This document shows, piece after piece, positions 1 to 6,847 of a stretch of DNA of 13,731 bases. The notes beneath the pieces are model-generated. The model did not search any database. It worked only from the letters and a program-made list of their open reading frames with translations, and was not told the DNA's origin. The stretch comes from a bacterium (GTDB lineage: Bacteria; JACRDZ01; JAJRWM01). The DNA lies in contig JAJRWM010000193.1 in NCBI GenBank assembly GCA_024276815.1, positions 1 through 13,731 of the forward strand, given 5' to 3'. Each line of letters starts with the position of its first letter. The stretch's first letter is position 1. The position numbers and the translations under genes are program-made.

Positions 1-1393
1 ATCAAGCACGGAAATTTCTTCTCTTTTGTCTCTTCCCTTTCCGGCCAGCGGGGAAATAATTGGCGTGATTAATGTCAGTCATCCGCAAACAAATGTCTTT
101 ACCGCCAACCAGTTAAGAGTGTTTATCATCCTGGCTAATCAAATTGCCGTGGCGGTTAATAACGTCAACTTGTTTAATCAATTAGTTGCCAGCAACCATA
201 AGCTCACCAACAACGAAAAGAAGCTTAAACAAAAGGTCGCCGAACTGACCCGGATGAATGAAAATATCCAGAGAGTTCGTTTCCTGAACGAGAGCATTGT
301 TGAAAATGTCCAGAATGGTATTTTCCTGGTTGATAAGGAAGGCAATGTTAAAACCTGGAATAAATGGCTGGAAGAAACTTGCGATATCACGCGTCGGCAG
401 GCGATTAACAGTAATATCAAAGAAGTCTTTAATCAGTTTTGTGATATTGACGTGGAAGAATCTTTTAAGAAGTCTCTGACCCGCAAAAGAGGTCATATCA
501 AGAAACAGGTTGTGGTAGATATCGATGGTGAAAGAAGCTTTTGGGAATTTGGTTTTATTCCCTGCGGGGGAGAAACTCAGCAAAGACAAGTAATCGTGGT
601 TGTCAATGACGTCACCGCCCAGAAAGTCAAGGAAGAGGAAAGATTGTCTTTCATCCAGAAGCTTGAGGGCGCCAACAAGCGTTTGCAGGATTTAAATGAA
701 GCGAAAACGGAATTTGTCTCCATGGTTTCCCATGAATTAAGGATACCTCTGACAGTGCTCAAAGGATATCTTTCCCTGTTTGAGGACGAGCGTTATGGCG
801 AACTTAATGCCGTTCAGCAGGAAAAACTGAATATTATGGCGCGCAAGGTAGTGGACTTAAATGTTTTAATAGAGGAGTTGCTGGATATTTCAATCATGGA
901 ACGCGGCCTGATAGCCTTAAAAAAGTCTACTTTCAATTTAAAGGAGTTAATCGTCAATATTGTCCGGGATTTTGTTGCCTTGGGTCATAATGTTGAGTTT
1001 GAATGTCCTGGTCGGAATGCGTATAAATATTTTGGCGATGAAGAAAAAATAAAGCAAGTGATCAATATCCTGATTGACAATGCCCTGAAATTCTCGCCGG
1101 ATAATCAGAAAGTCCTGATCTCGCTTTCGCTTGGGAAAAACATTTATTCTGTTCAGGTAAAAGATCAGGGGCCGGGCATTAAAGACTCCGATAAAAAGAA
1201 AATATTCGACAAGTTTTACCAAGGCGAAAACAGCAAGAAAATCGGCCATGGCAGCGGCTTGGGGCTGGCGATAGCGAAAGAGATCATGAAAAGGCACCAG
1301 GGTGCGATCTGGGCTGAGGACAACAAACCGCATGGAACTATTGTTAACATAAAATTGCCGGTCATGACGGAGAAACAGGCTGGCGCGTTTTAA
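1..1393 (+). CDS. GAF-PAS sensor histidine kinase, 5' end missing
   Basis: Two-component sensor kinase that autophosphorylates on a histidine and passes the phosphate to an unseen response regulator. The frame is open from base 2 with no stop, and the first ~45 residues read as the end of a GAF domain (GEIIGVINVSH, then a helix), so the start lies outside the window; a TTG at 26 is probably internal. Numbering from that TTG: coiled linker ~45-90, PAS domain ~90-205 (GIFLVDKEGNVKTWN), HisKA ~225-290 with phospho-acceptor His236 in VSHELRIPL, and an HATPase domain ~330-445 with N box (NILIDNALKFSP), G1 (KDQGPGI) and G2 (GHGSGLGLAIAKE). No membrane segment is visible, so the visible part is probably cytoplasmic. 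The usual Thr four residues after the His is Ile (see findings). Its signal and partner are unknown, and folK begins ~80 bases downstream. Confidence 0.93.
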   Translation, partial: SSTEISSLLSLPFPASGEIIGVINVSHPQTNVFTANQLRVFIILANQIAVAVNNVNLFNQLVASNHKLTNNEKKLKQKVAELTRMNENIQRVRFLNESIVENVQNGIFLVDKEGNVKTWNKWLEETCDITRRQAINSNIKEVFNQFCDIDVEESFKKSLTRKRGHIKKQVVVDIDGERSFWEFGFIPCGGETQQRQVIVVVNDVTAQKVKEEERLSFIQKLEGANKRLQDLNEAKTEFVSMVSHELRIPLTVLKGYLSLFEDERYGELNAVQQEKLNIMARKVVDLNVLIEELLDISIMERGLIALKKSTFNLKELIVNIVRDFVALGHNVEFECPGRNAYKYFGDEEKIKQVINILIDNALKFSPDNQKVLISLSLGKNIYSVQVKDQGPGIKDSDKKKIFDKFYQGENSKKIGHGSGLGLAIAKEIMKRHQGAIWAEDNKPHGTIVNIKLPVMTEKQAGAF

Positions 1394-1471
1394 CGTTCTT
1401 GCGTCCTAACTGCGACAACATCATGTTTAAACGTTTCAGGTTGTCCGGGAAGAGAAAACGTCAGGATGAAA

Positions 1472-1864
1472 ATGAGCGAACGCGTATTTATTGGTCTCGG
1501 CGCTAACGTTGGTGATCGAGAGGCCAACATCAAAAGAGCTTTGGAGTTGTTAAGCGCGTCAGGAAAAGTAACTATCAGGCGGGTTTCCACTCTCAAAGAG
1601 ACCAGGCCCGTTGGAGTGACAGACCAGCCTCTGTTTATTAACGGTGCGGCTGAGATAACTTGCCAGCTTGGGCCCGGGGAGTTGTTGAAATTATTAAAGG
1701 CTGTCGAAAAGGAAGTTGGCCGGAAACGAAGGGAACGCTGGGGACCTCGTGAAATAGACCTTGATCTGTTATACTATGGCGGGGATATTATCAACGAAGA
1801 GGAATTAATCATACCGCATCAGGAGATTAGTCGGCGGCGTTTTGTGCTGGATTCTCTGGTCTAA
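1472..1864 (+). CDS. folK: HPPK (folK), C-terminus cut by in-frame stop
   Basis: 2-amino-4-hydroxy-6-hydroxymethyldihydropteridine diphosphokinase transfers pyrophosphate from ATP to the pterin in folate synthesis. Family signatures are clear: GLGANVGDREANI near the start, ETRPVGVTDQPLFING, the RRERWGPREIDLDLLYY block carrying the two metal-binding Asp residues of DLD, and IPHQEISRRRFVLDSLV. Start: ATG 1472 has AGGA five bases upstream (1463-1466); ATG 1466 is the alternative and would add two residues. The frame stops at TAA 1862-1864 after ~130 residues, whereas the family is usually ~160. Reading on past the stop gives LAPDFRHPVF and a normal ending at 1952-1954, so about 30 residues are lost. 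Substrate and metal residues precede the stop, so partial activity is conceivable, but the missing C-terminal part is conserved. panB follows directly. Confidence 0.9.
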   Translation: MSERVFIGLGANVGDREANIKRALELLSASGKVTIRRVSTLKETRPVGVTDQPLFINGAAEITCQLGPGELLKLLKAVEKEVGRKRRERWGPREIDLDLLYYGGDIINEEELIIPHQEISRRRFVLDSLV

Positions 1865-1954
1865 CTCGCTCCTGATTTCAGGCACCCTGTTTTCAAAATG
1901 TCCAGTACGGAACTACTGAAAAGATATGAGGAAGACGCTGAATGGAAAAAATAA
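1862..1954 (+). pseudogene. folK: orphaned folK C-terminal segment after the stop
   Basis: Same frame as folK, beginning at the interrupting TAA (1862-1864). The next 29 codons read LAPDFRHPVFKMSSTELL and on to a TAA at 1952-1954. HPPK proteins typically have the pattern LxEIAPDLxHP at this place, so the stop replaces a position that is often Glu. The reconstructed protein would be 160 residues from ATG 1472, the normal family size, and its end would overlap the panB start by 13 bases, a common arrangement for coupled translation. There is no ribosome binding site for independent translation. Confidence 0.8.
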
Positions 1955-2739
1955 CCATCAGGAAATTAATCGATAAAAAAGCTGACGGTGAGAAGACGAC
2001 CATGCTGACCGCCTATGATTATCCGACAGCCGGCATCCTGGATCAGGCGGGCGTTGATATTATTCTGGTGGGCGATTCCCTGGGCATGGTGGTTTTGGGC
2101 TATGAAAACACCCTGGCGGTTACTATGGACGACATGATTCACCATACCAAGGCGGCCCGGCGGGGGATACAGCGTTCTCTGCTGGTAGGCGATATGCCTT
2201 TTCTGTCGTATACCGTATCTGTTCCCGAAGCGGTCGCTAACGCCGGCCGTTTTCTCCAGGAAGGCGGCGCGCACGCGGTAAAGCTTGAGGGCGGCGAGGA
2301 AATTACGCCGGTGGTCAGAGCCTTGATCACGGCTGATATTCCGGTAATGGGTCATTTGGGCGTTACCCCTCAGGCTGTATATCTCGACAGCGGTTACGGT
2401 ATGAAGGGAAAGGATGGCAGGGAAGCTGAAAAAATGATCAGGGACGCGCAACTGTTGGAGGAAATTGGCGTTTTTGCCCTTGTTTTAGAAAAAATCCCCG
2501 CTACCTTGGCCCGTGAAATTACATCTAAACTGAAAATACCGACTATCGGTATCGGAGCCGGACCGCATTGTGACGGCCAGGTGTTGGTAACCCATGATCT
2601 GTTGGGTTTGTTTGACCGTTTCCGGCCCAAATTCGCGAAGCGCTACGCTGACCTGTCCGGGGTTATGCGGGACGCGGTCTCGTCCTACGTCAGGGAAGTC
2701 AGGGAAGGAGAGTTCCCGAAAGCGGAGCATAGTTATTAA
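1942..2739 (+). CDS. panB: 3-methyl-2-oxobutanoate hydroxymethyltransferase
   Basis: Ketopantoate hydroxymethyltransferase moves a hydroxymethyl group from 5,10-methylenetetrahydrofolate onto 2-oxoisovalerate, the first committed step of pantothenate (and so coenzyme A) synthesis. The 265-residue product has full family length and is a cytoplasmic TIM-barrel protein. Visible motifs are TAYDYPTA (~24-31), VGDSLGMVVLGYENTLAVTM with metal-ligand Asp45, VGDMPF with Asp84, the VKLEGG block with Lys114/Glu116, VMGHLGVTPQ (~135-144) and catalytic Glu183 in VLEKIP. The ATG at 1942 has GAGGAAG (1928-1934 region) upstream at a workable distance. It overlaps the ancestral end of folK and ends one base before pyrF, so the three are probably co-transcribed. 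The usual partners panC and panD are not in this window. Using a folate cofactor next to folK is a sensible pairing. Confidence 0.96.
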   Translation: MEKITIRKLIDKKADGEKTTMLTAYDYPTAGILDQAGVDIILVGDSLGMVVLGYENTLAVTMDDMIHHTKAARRGIQRSLLVGDMPFLSYTVSVPEAVANAGRFLQEGGAHAVKLEGGEEITPVVRALITADIPVMGHLGVTPQAVYLDSGYGMKGKDGREAEKMIRDAQLLEEIGVFALVLEKIPATLAREITSKLKIPTIGIGAGPHCDGQVLVTHDLLGLFDRFRPKFAKRYADLSGVMRDAVSSYVREVREGEFPKAEHSY

Positions 2740-2740
2740 A

Positions 2741-3448
2741 ATGAGAGAACATTTAATAGTCGCGCTGGATGTCCATGATCTGGCCCGGGCGCGTGATTTG
2801 GTCGAGCGACTGAGTCCGCTGGTTGACTACTTCAAGGTTGGCAGCGAGCTTTTTACTGTGGCGGGGCGGGAGATTATCGAATATTTACACCACAAAGAGA
2901 AGCGGATATTCCTGGATTTAAAATTTTTTGATATTCCCAATACCGTCGCGGCTGTAAGCCGGGTGGTTGCTGAAATGGGAGTTTTTATGTTTAATGTTCA
3001 CGCGCTGGGCGGCCGGGAAATGATGGAAGCGACTGTTGATGTGGTGCGGGAGGCCTGCGCCGCGAAAAATATCGCTCGTCCCAAGATAATCGCGGTAACC
3101 GTTTTGACCAGTATGGACGAACTGAATATGAAGCAAATTTGGGGAGTCGAGCGGCCCGTGGAGGAGATGGTGTTGAGGTTAGCGCTTGAGGCGAAAGACG
3201 CCGGGCTGGACGGCGTTGTCGCCTCGCCCCGTGAGGTTAAGCTGATCAAAGAAGGCGTCGGGCAGGATTTTTTAGTTGTAACTCCGGGTATAAGGCTTGC
3301 TTCGGCAAATGTCGATGATCAGAAGAGGACATTAACGCCGTCTGAGGCGGTTGAGTGTGGAAGCGACTATTTAGTCATGGGCAGGCCAATTACCAGAAAT
3401 CCGCATCCCGCTACGGTTGTGCGCAAGATATATGGTCACAATAATTGA
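2741..3448 (+). CDS. pyrF: orotidine 5'-phosphate decarboxylase
   Basis: Converts orotidine monophosphate to UMP, the last step of de novo pyrimidine synthesis. The 235-residue length matches the short bacterial (group I) family. Motifs: LIVALDV at the N-terminus, FKVGSELF (~31-38), the catalytic LDLKFFDIPNTV block with Asp59, Lys61 and Asp64, NVHALGG, AVTVLTSMD, VTPGIR (~183-188) and DYLVMGRPIT, the phosphate-binding end. ATG 2741 lies one base after the panB stop and starts the conserved MREHLIVALD; the frame is open further upstream, but that part overlaps panB and is not family sequence. The nearest Shine-Dalgarno-like GGAG is rather far, so translation probably depends on coupling to panB. 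The stop (TGA 3446-3448) abuts a promoter for the next operon. Confidence 0.96.
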   Translation: MREHLIVALDVHDLARARDLVERLSPLVDYFKVGSELFTVAGREIIEYLHHKEKRIFLDLKFFDIPNTVAAVSRVVAEMGVFMFNVHALGGREMMEATVDVVREACAAKNIARPKIIAVTVLTSMDELNMKQIWGVERPVEEMVLRLALEAKDAGLDGVVASPREVKLIKEGVGQDFLVVTPGIRLASANVDDQKRTLTPSEAVECGSDYLVMGRPITRNPHPATVVRKIYGHNN

Positions 3449-3478
3449 TTGACATGCGAATGATTTCACCTATATTAT
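3449..3478 (+). promoter_or_regulatory. sigma-A-type promoter for the STAS-che operon
   Basis: A perfect TTGACA (3449-3454) begins right after the pyrF stop codon. Downstream are two overlapping -10 choices: TATATT (3471-3476, 16-base spacer) and TATTAT (3473-3478, 18-base spacer), each one mismatch from TATAAT. Transcription would start around 3483-3487, leaving a ~40-base AT-rich leader. No sigma-28 (flagellar) promoter consensus is visible here, which hints that this che operon is not under the flagellar sigma factor. Confidence 0.65.
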
Positions 3479-3524
3479 AAATTATCAATTAATTTTTGAT
3501 TCCTTAACGAGAAATGGGGGGCTT

Positions 3525-3863
3525 ATGAACCTAAAATATCGGGAAAAAGAAAATTATCTGGTTGTTGATTTAGAGGGTGAAATCACCGCGGCCAACAGCA
3601 TGAAACTGATGGAGGAAATTAAAGGGTTAACTGCTGAGGGCAAAAAAAATTTGTTAATTAACCTTCACGGTGTTTCCTATGTCGACAGCACAGGGTTGGG
3701 GCTGATGGTCGCAATTCATGACGCCATGAAAAAGAGCCAGGGGAAAATGGCGCTGATGGGCATAAATCGTCCGGAGATTCAGAATCTTTTTAAAATTACT
3801 CAGTTAAGTCGCTTTTTTAAGATATATGATGATGAAAACATCGCCATGGGAGATTTTTGCTAA
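3525..3863 (+). CDS. STAS-domain anti-sigma-factor antagonist
   Basis: Small single-domain protein of the SpoIIAA/RsbV type. Such proteins bind an RsbW-like kinase when unphosphorylated and are released after phosphorylation on a serine. The 112 residues span one STAS domain: the NYLVVDLEGEI strand, NLLINLHGVSYVDSTGLGLMV, then an amphipathic helix and a last strand ending in KIYDDE. The expected phospho-site is Ser55 in VDSTGLG, matching the DSSGLG/DSTGLG motif of the family. Start ATG 3525 has a G-rich Shine-Dalgarno (ATGGGGGG, 3514-3521). It is the first gene after the promoter at 3449 and its stop touches the cheW start. The likely partner kinase is the RsbW-like protein at 6930-7358. The regulated target is not identifiable; it could be a sigma factor elsewhere or a chemosensory component. 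Confidence 0.9.
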   Translation: MNLKYREKENYLVVDLEGEITAANSMKLMEEIKGLTAEGKKNLLINLHGVSYVDSTGLGLMVAIHDAMKKSQGKMALMGINRPEIQNLFKITQLSRFFKIYDDENIAMGDFC

Positions 3864-4334
3864 ATGGAGAGCGTCCAGGAACAGGCTGTTGAAACGGTTC
3901 AGTTGGTTACCTTCAAGGTTAACGAAGAGTTTTATGCCAGCGAAATAATAAAAGTCCAGGAGATTGTCTGGCTGACCTCAATTACCAGAGTGCCCACAGC
4001 CCCGCAGCATATCATAGGCGTTATTAATTTGCGGGGGCAAATAATCCCGATTATTTCCATGACCAAGCGGTTGAATTTAAGTGCGGAAGTTCGCCAGGAT
4101 GAACTATCGCGTATTATTGTTTTTCGCGCCGGGGAACTGGTCGCCGGGATAATTGTTGACGAGGTCTCGGAAGTTGCCAAAGTGCCCAAATCGGATATCG
4201 ACTCTTCGCCTGAAGTTCAATCAGGCGCGGAAACTACCTACATCAAAGGGATCGCGAAAATGGGCAAAAAAGTTATTATTCTTTTGGATATAGAAAAGGT
4301 CATTTTAGGAGATAAAGAGGGAGCGAATGGCTAA
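3864..4334 (+). CDS. cheW: chemotaxis coupling protein CheW
   Basis: Adaptor that links chemoreceptors to the CheA kinase in the membrane-associated signalling array. The 156-residue product is one CheW domain: VQLVTFKVNEEFYASEIIKV at the N-terminus, the signature IGVINLRGQIIPIISM (~51-66), GIIVDEVSEVAKV (~95-107), and YIKGIAKMGKKVIILLDIEKV at the end. The ATG follows the STAS gene's TAA immediately, with GGGAGA about ten bases upstream inside that gene. It overlaps cheA by eight bases, typical of translational coupling. No receptor gene is present, so the receptors must be encoded elsewhere. Confidence 0.95.
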   Translation: MESVQEQAVETVQLVTFKVNEEFYASEIIKVQEIVWLTSITRVPTAPQHIIGVINLRGQIIPIISMTKRLNLSAEVRQDELSRIIVFRAGELVAGIIVDEVSEVAKVPKSDIDSSPEVQSGAETTYIKGIAKMGKKVIILLDIEKVILGDKEGANG

Positions 4335-5514
4335 CGAAGCTTACCTTTCGTTATTTAAGGAAGAATCAGAAGAACATCTTCAGATGATGAATCAGAATCT
4401 GCTCGCTCTGGAGAAGAATCCAAATGATATTGCTGTCCTGAATGAAATATTCCGTAACGCTCATACCCTGAAGGGTATGGCCGCGACCATGAACTTTCAG
4501 AAGATTACTGAATTATCGCATAACATGGAAAACCTGATGGACGCTTTGCGTAGCGAACAGTTACAGGTGGAACAGGGGATTATCGACACTCTGTTCTCCT
4601 GTTTTGACGCCTTGGAAATCCTGGTTGAGGAAGCGGTTACCGGGGAGAGCAAGGACGTTGAGATTAGCCAGTTGGTGGCTTCAATTAATTCCTTTACCTC
4701 CGGTGAGGGAGCGCCAGCCGCTCCGCCGGAAGTAAAGAAGGAAGCCGAGGGGGGGAATCCCGGGGAGTTGTTAGACGGCGAGGAAAAGGAAAACGCCAGA
4801 AAAGCTCTTCAGGATGGCTATATCCTTTGTTTTATAAAGGTAACGCTTGATGATGGCTGTCTGCTGAAGGCGGCTCGCGCCTATATGGTTTTTCGCAACC
4901 TGGAAGAAGCCGGGAAGATCATAAAATCCATTCCTTCACGCGAAGAGATCGAAGACGAGAAATTTGAATTGGATTTTTCCTTGTTTTTTGCCACCAGCGA
5001 GAAAGTGGAAGAAATCCAGAAATCAGTTGAGAATATATCCGAGATCAACCATGTTGATATTATATCTCTTTCCTCCAGCGATCTTGAAACGGACGCGCCC
5101 GCCGCCCAACCTGAGGCGGCAGGCGAACCCAAGTCCGCGGCCCCGCCGCCTGACAAGATTCCGGTAACCGGCAAGGCTCTTGACGCGGCTGGCGAAAAAG
5201 TGGTGAAGAAAAAAGAGGTAAAAGAAGAGAAAACGCAAATCGTTCATACTGTGCGGGTTGATATCAAGAGGCTGGACGCGTTAATGAACCTGGTTGGAGA
5301 ACTGGTGATCAGCCGTACGCAGTTGGTGCAGGTTGCCGAAGACCATATGCAGAAGGAACTAAGTTCAACTTTGGCCCAGGTTGGCCGTGTGGTTTCCGAT
5401 TTGCAGGACCTGGTCATGAAAGTTCGCATGGTGCCGATTGAGCAGGTCTTTAACCGGTTTCCCCGTATGGTAAGAGACCTCACCAAAACGGTTAAAAAGA
5501 AAATCAATCTGTAA
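4327..5514 (+). CDS. cheA: CheA kinase, N-terminal part (P1-P2-P3) to in-frame stop
   Basis: First part of the chemotaxis histidine kinase. ATG 4327 has a good Shine-Dalgarno (AAGAGGGAG, 4315-4323). Domains: P1 phosphotransfer ~1-125 with phospho-acceptor His46 in RNAHTLKGMAATM; an acidic, Pro/Ala-rich linker; a P2-like regulator-docking domain ~155-250; a second Pro/Ala/Lys linker ~255-300; and P3 dimerisation ~305-390, including VRVDIKRLDALMNLVGELV and KVRMVPIEQVFNRFPRM. The frame ends at TAA 5512-5514, after KKKINL, just where the ATP-binding P4 domain begins. A product ending here could dimerise and accept phosphate but could not bind ATP or couple to CheW. Restored, the protein would be 692 residues, normal for CheA. 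The rest follows in the same frame (5515-6405). Confidence 0.93.
   Translation: MANEAYLSLFKEESEEHLQMMNQNLLALEKNPNDIAVLNEIFRNAHTLKGMAATMNFQKITELSHNMENLMDALRSEQLQVEQGIIDTLFSCFDALEILVEEAVTGESKDVEISQLVASINSFTSGEGAPAAPPEVKKEAEGGNPGELLDGEEKENARKALQDGYILCFIKVTLDDGCLLKAARAYMVFRNLEEAGKIIKSIPSREEIEDEKFELDFSLFFATSEKVEEIQKSVENISEINHVDIISLSSSDLETDAPAAQPEAAGEPKSAAPPPDKIPVTGKALDAAGEKVVKKKEVKEEKTQIVHTVRVDIKRLDALMNLVGELVISRTQLVQVAEDHMQKELSSTLAQVGRVVSDLQDLVMKVRMVPIEQVFNRFPRMVRDLTKTVKKKINL
5512..5514 (+). other. in-frame TAA interrupting cheA
   Basis: Codon 396 of the cheA frame reads TAA, between CTG (Leu) and ATC (Ile). In CheA proteins this position lies in a short strand just before the GxxTELDRT segment and is variable in residue type, so a single base substitution from many sense codons could have produced it. 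The flanking codons on both sides are intact and conserved. Confidence 0.9.
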
Positions 5515-6405
5515 ATCAGCGGTGAGGAGACCGAGATTGACCGGACTGTGGTTGATGAAATCGGCGATCCTTTGGTGCATATTCTCAGAAACAGTATCGA
5601 TCATGGTATTGAGTTGCCTGAGACAAGAAAAAAATTGAATAAACCGGAAACCGGGGTTATCAGTCTGAGCGCTTCCCATGAAGGTGACCGTATCGTAATC
5701 AAGGTGGTTGATGACGGCGCCGGGATTGACGGTGATGTTATTGCCAACAAGGCTGTTGAAAAGGGGTTGGCCGCCGCTTCCGATGTCGCCCGGATGAGTG
5801 AGTCGGAAAAAATTAATCTCCTGTTTTTGCCTGGTCTGAGTACCGCGAAAGAGATCAGCGACATTTCGGGCCGCGGTGTCGGGATGGATGTTGTCCGCTC
5901 AAAGATCATGTCCCTGCGGGGCACTGTTGAGTTGAATTCGGAATTGGGCGTTGGCAGTTCGATAATTATCAAACTGCCTTTAACCCTGGCTATTATTGAA
6001 GCCTTGATGATTAGTTTGGGTGAAGAAATTTACGCGGTTCCTTTGGGTGTGATTGATGAAACGGTGACTGTTGTCCCGGATGATATTACCCTGGTTAAGG
6101 ACCGGGAGGTAATTTTATTACGGGGCGATGTTTTACCGCTGGTCAGGTTGCGGGAAATATATGGTATAATGGACCAAGGTGGCGCCGGGGAAGAAAAGGT
6201 TGACGGCGAGCCCAGTATGTCTGTTGTGGTTATACATCAGGGTAACAAGAGGATGGGGCTGGTCGTTGACTCTTTGATTGGTCAACAGGAAATAGTTATC
6301 AAGTCCCTGGGCGCTTTATTAAATAATATACCAGGTATAGCCGGCGCGACTATCCTGGGAGATGGAAGAGTCGCTTTGATTATTGATATAACAGCCTTGG
6401 AGTGA
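5515..6405 (+). CDS. cheA: CheA kinase, C-terminal part (P4-P5) after the stop
   Basis: Continues the cheA frame directly after TAA 5512-5514, starting ISGEETEIDRTVVDEIGD, which is standard CheA sequence. With full-length numbering, P4 (ATP-binding) spans ~397-545 with N box HILRNSIDHGIE (Asn422), G1 VDDGAGID (Asp462), the LFLPGLST segment and G2 SGRGVGMD (~514-521). P5, the CheW-like coupling domain, spans ~550-690 and begins near IEALMISLGEEIYAVPLG. There is no further lesion. No well-placed independent start exists: GTG 5548 lies inside conserved sequence and is ~18 bases from the only purine-rich site, GGTGAGGAG (5521-5529), which itself encodes the conserved Gly-Glu-Glu. The part therefore probably depends on the upstream frame being continuous in reality. 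The gene ends in TGA, 21 bases before cheY. Confidence 0.9.
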   Translation: MSGEETEIDRTVVDEIGDPLVHILRNSIDHGIELPETRKKLNKPETGVISLSASHEGDRIVIKVVDDGAGIDGDVIANKAVEKGLAAASDVARMSESEKINLLFLPGLSTAKEISDISGRGVGMDVVRSKIMSLRGTVELNSELGVGSSIIIKLPLTLAIIEALMISLGEEIYAVPLGVIDETVTVVPDDITLVKDREVILLRGDVLPLVRLREIYGIMDQGGAGEEKVDGEPSMSVVVIHQGNKRMGLVVDSLIGQQEIVIKSLGALLNNIPGIAGATILGDGRVALIIDITALE

Positions 6406-6411
6406 GGAATC

Positions 6412-6421
6412 AAGAGGAGGT
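6412..6421 (+). promoter_or_regulatory. strong ribosome binding site for cheY
   Basis: AAGAGGAGGT is close to a full complement of the 16S rRNA 3' end and sits five bases before ATG 6427. It is the strongest such site in the window, fitting the need for a high level of CheY relative to CheA. It also lets cheY be translated independently of the interrupted cheA. Confidence 0.75.
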
Positions 6422-6426
6422 AGTCT

Positions 6427-6786
6427 ATGCCATCAGTTTTAATAGTTGATGACGCTGCTTTTATGAGGTTAATGCTTAAAGATGTCTTGGTTAAAAATGG
6501 TTTTGAGGTCGTTGGCGAAGCTGAAAACGGTCTTAAGGCCGTGGAGCAGTTCAAAGAGTTACAGCCTGATTTGATTACCATGGATATCACTATGCCGGAA
6601 ATGGATGGTCTCAGCGCTGTCAAAGAAATAATAAAACTTGACAGCAAAGCCAGGATTGTTATGTGCAGCGCGATGGGACAGCAGGGTATGGTAATCGAGG
6701 CTATCCAGGCGGGGGCCAAGGATTTTATCGTAAAACCTTTCCAGCCTGATCGGGTTGTCGCCGCTGTCAAAAAGGCCATCAGTTAG
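6427..6786 (+). CDS. cheY: CheY-type single-domain response regulator
   Basis: A 119-residue receiver domain with no output domain, the usual CheY form: it takes phosphate from CheA and acts by protein contact. Key residues: acidic pair Asp8/Asp9 in LIVDDAAFMR, phospho-acceptor Asp53 in ITMDITMPEMDG, switch Ser81 in MCSAMGQ and Lys103 in FIVKPFQ. The motifs DAAFMR and CSAMGQQ are those typical of Firmicutes/Thermotoga-type CheY. It is preceded by a strong ribosome binding site and lies 21 bases after cheA, so it belongs to the same operon. Without flagellar genes nearby its target (motor or something else) cannot be decided; the CheY identity itself is well supported by position and motifs. 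Confidence 0.93.
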   Translation: MPSVLIVDDAAFMRLMLKDVLVKNGFEVVGEAENGLKAVEQFKELQPDLITMDITMPEMDGLSAVKEIIKLDSKARIVMCSAMGQQGMVIEAIQAGAKDFIVKPFQPDRVVAAVKKAIS

Positions 6787-6816
6787 TCTTAAAAGTTAAA
6801 GATCAATCAAGCGTAT

Positions 6817-6847
6817 TTTACACGGCAAATGGTTATCCTGTTATGAT
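6817..6847 (+). promoter_or_regulatory. possible extended -10 promoter before the RsbW-like gene
   Basis: TTTACA (6817-6822, one mismatch from TTGACA) is followed 19 bases later by TATGAT (6842-6847, one mismatch from TATAAT). A TG one base before the -10 gives the extended form TGTTATGAT. The spacer is longer than ideal, so the extended -10 would have to compensate. It lies in the 143-base gap after cheY, the largest non-coding gap in this signalling region. Confidence 0.4.

Noticed and set aside
1380-1412. Sigma-54-like promoter (TGGCGCG...TTGCG) at the end of the kinase gene
   Set aside because: The spacing between the GG and GC elements is far longer than the fixed distance required for sigma-54.
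1394-1465. Inverted repeat GACAAC...GTTGTC between the kinase and folK as a terminator
   Set aside because: The arms are six bases with a ~20-base loop and no T run follows; too weak to call.
1966-2451. Long reverse-strand open frame (161 codons) opposite panB
   Set aside because: The forward frame is unmistakable PanB with all metal and catalytic residues; the reverse translation resembles no known family and looks like a by-product of forward codon use.
1862-5514. Reassignment of TAA as a sense codon, suggested by two in-frame TAA codons
   Set aside because: TAA also ends the sensor kinase, panB, STAS, cheW, carD-like and other genes at the expected family lengths, so it is an ordinary stop here.
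5521-5550. Internal translation start for a separate CheA P4-P5 protein
   Set aside because: The GGTGAGGAG there encodes the conserved Gly-Glu-Glu, and no standard start codon lies at a proper distance in the right frame.
6282-6779. Reverse-strand open frame (165 codons) opposite the cheA end and cheY
   Set aside because: Both forward genes are conserved families with intact motifs; the reverse product has no recognisable domain and spans an operon junction with a strong forward ribosome binding site.
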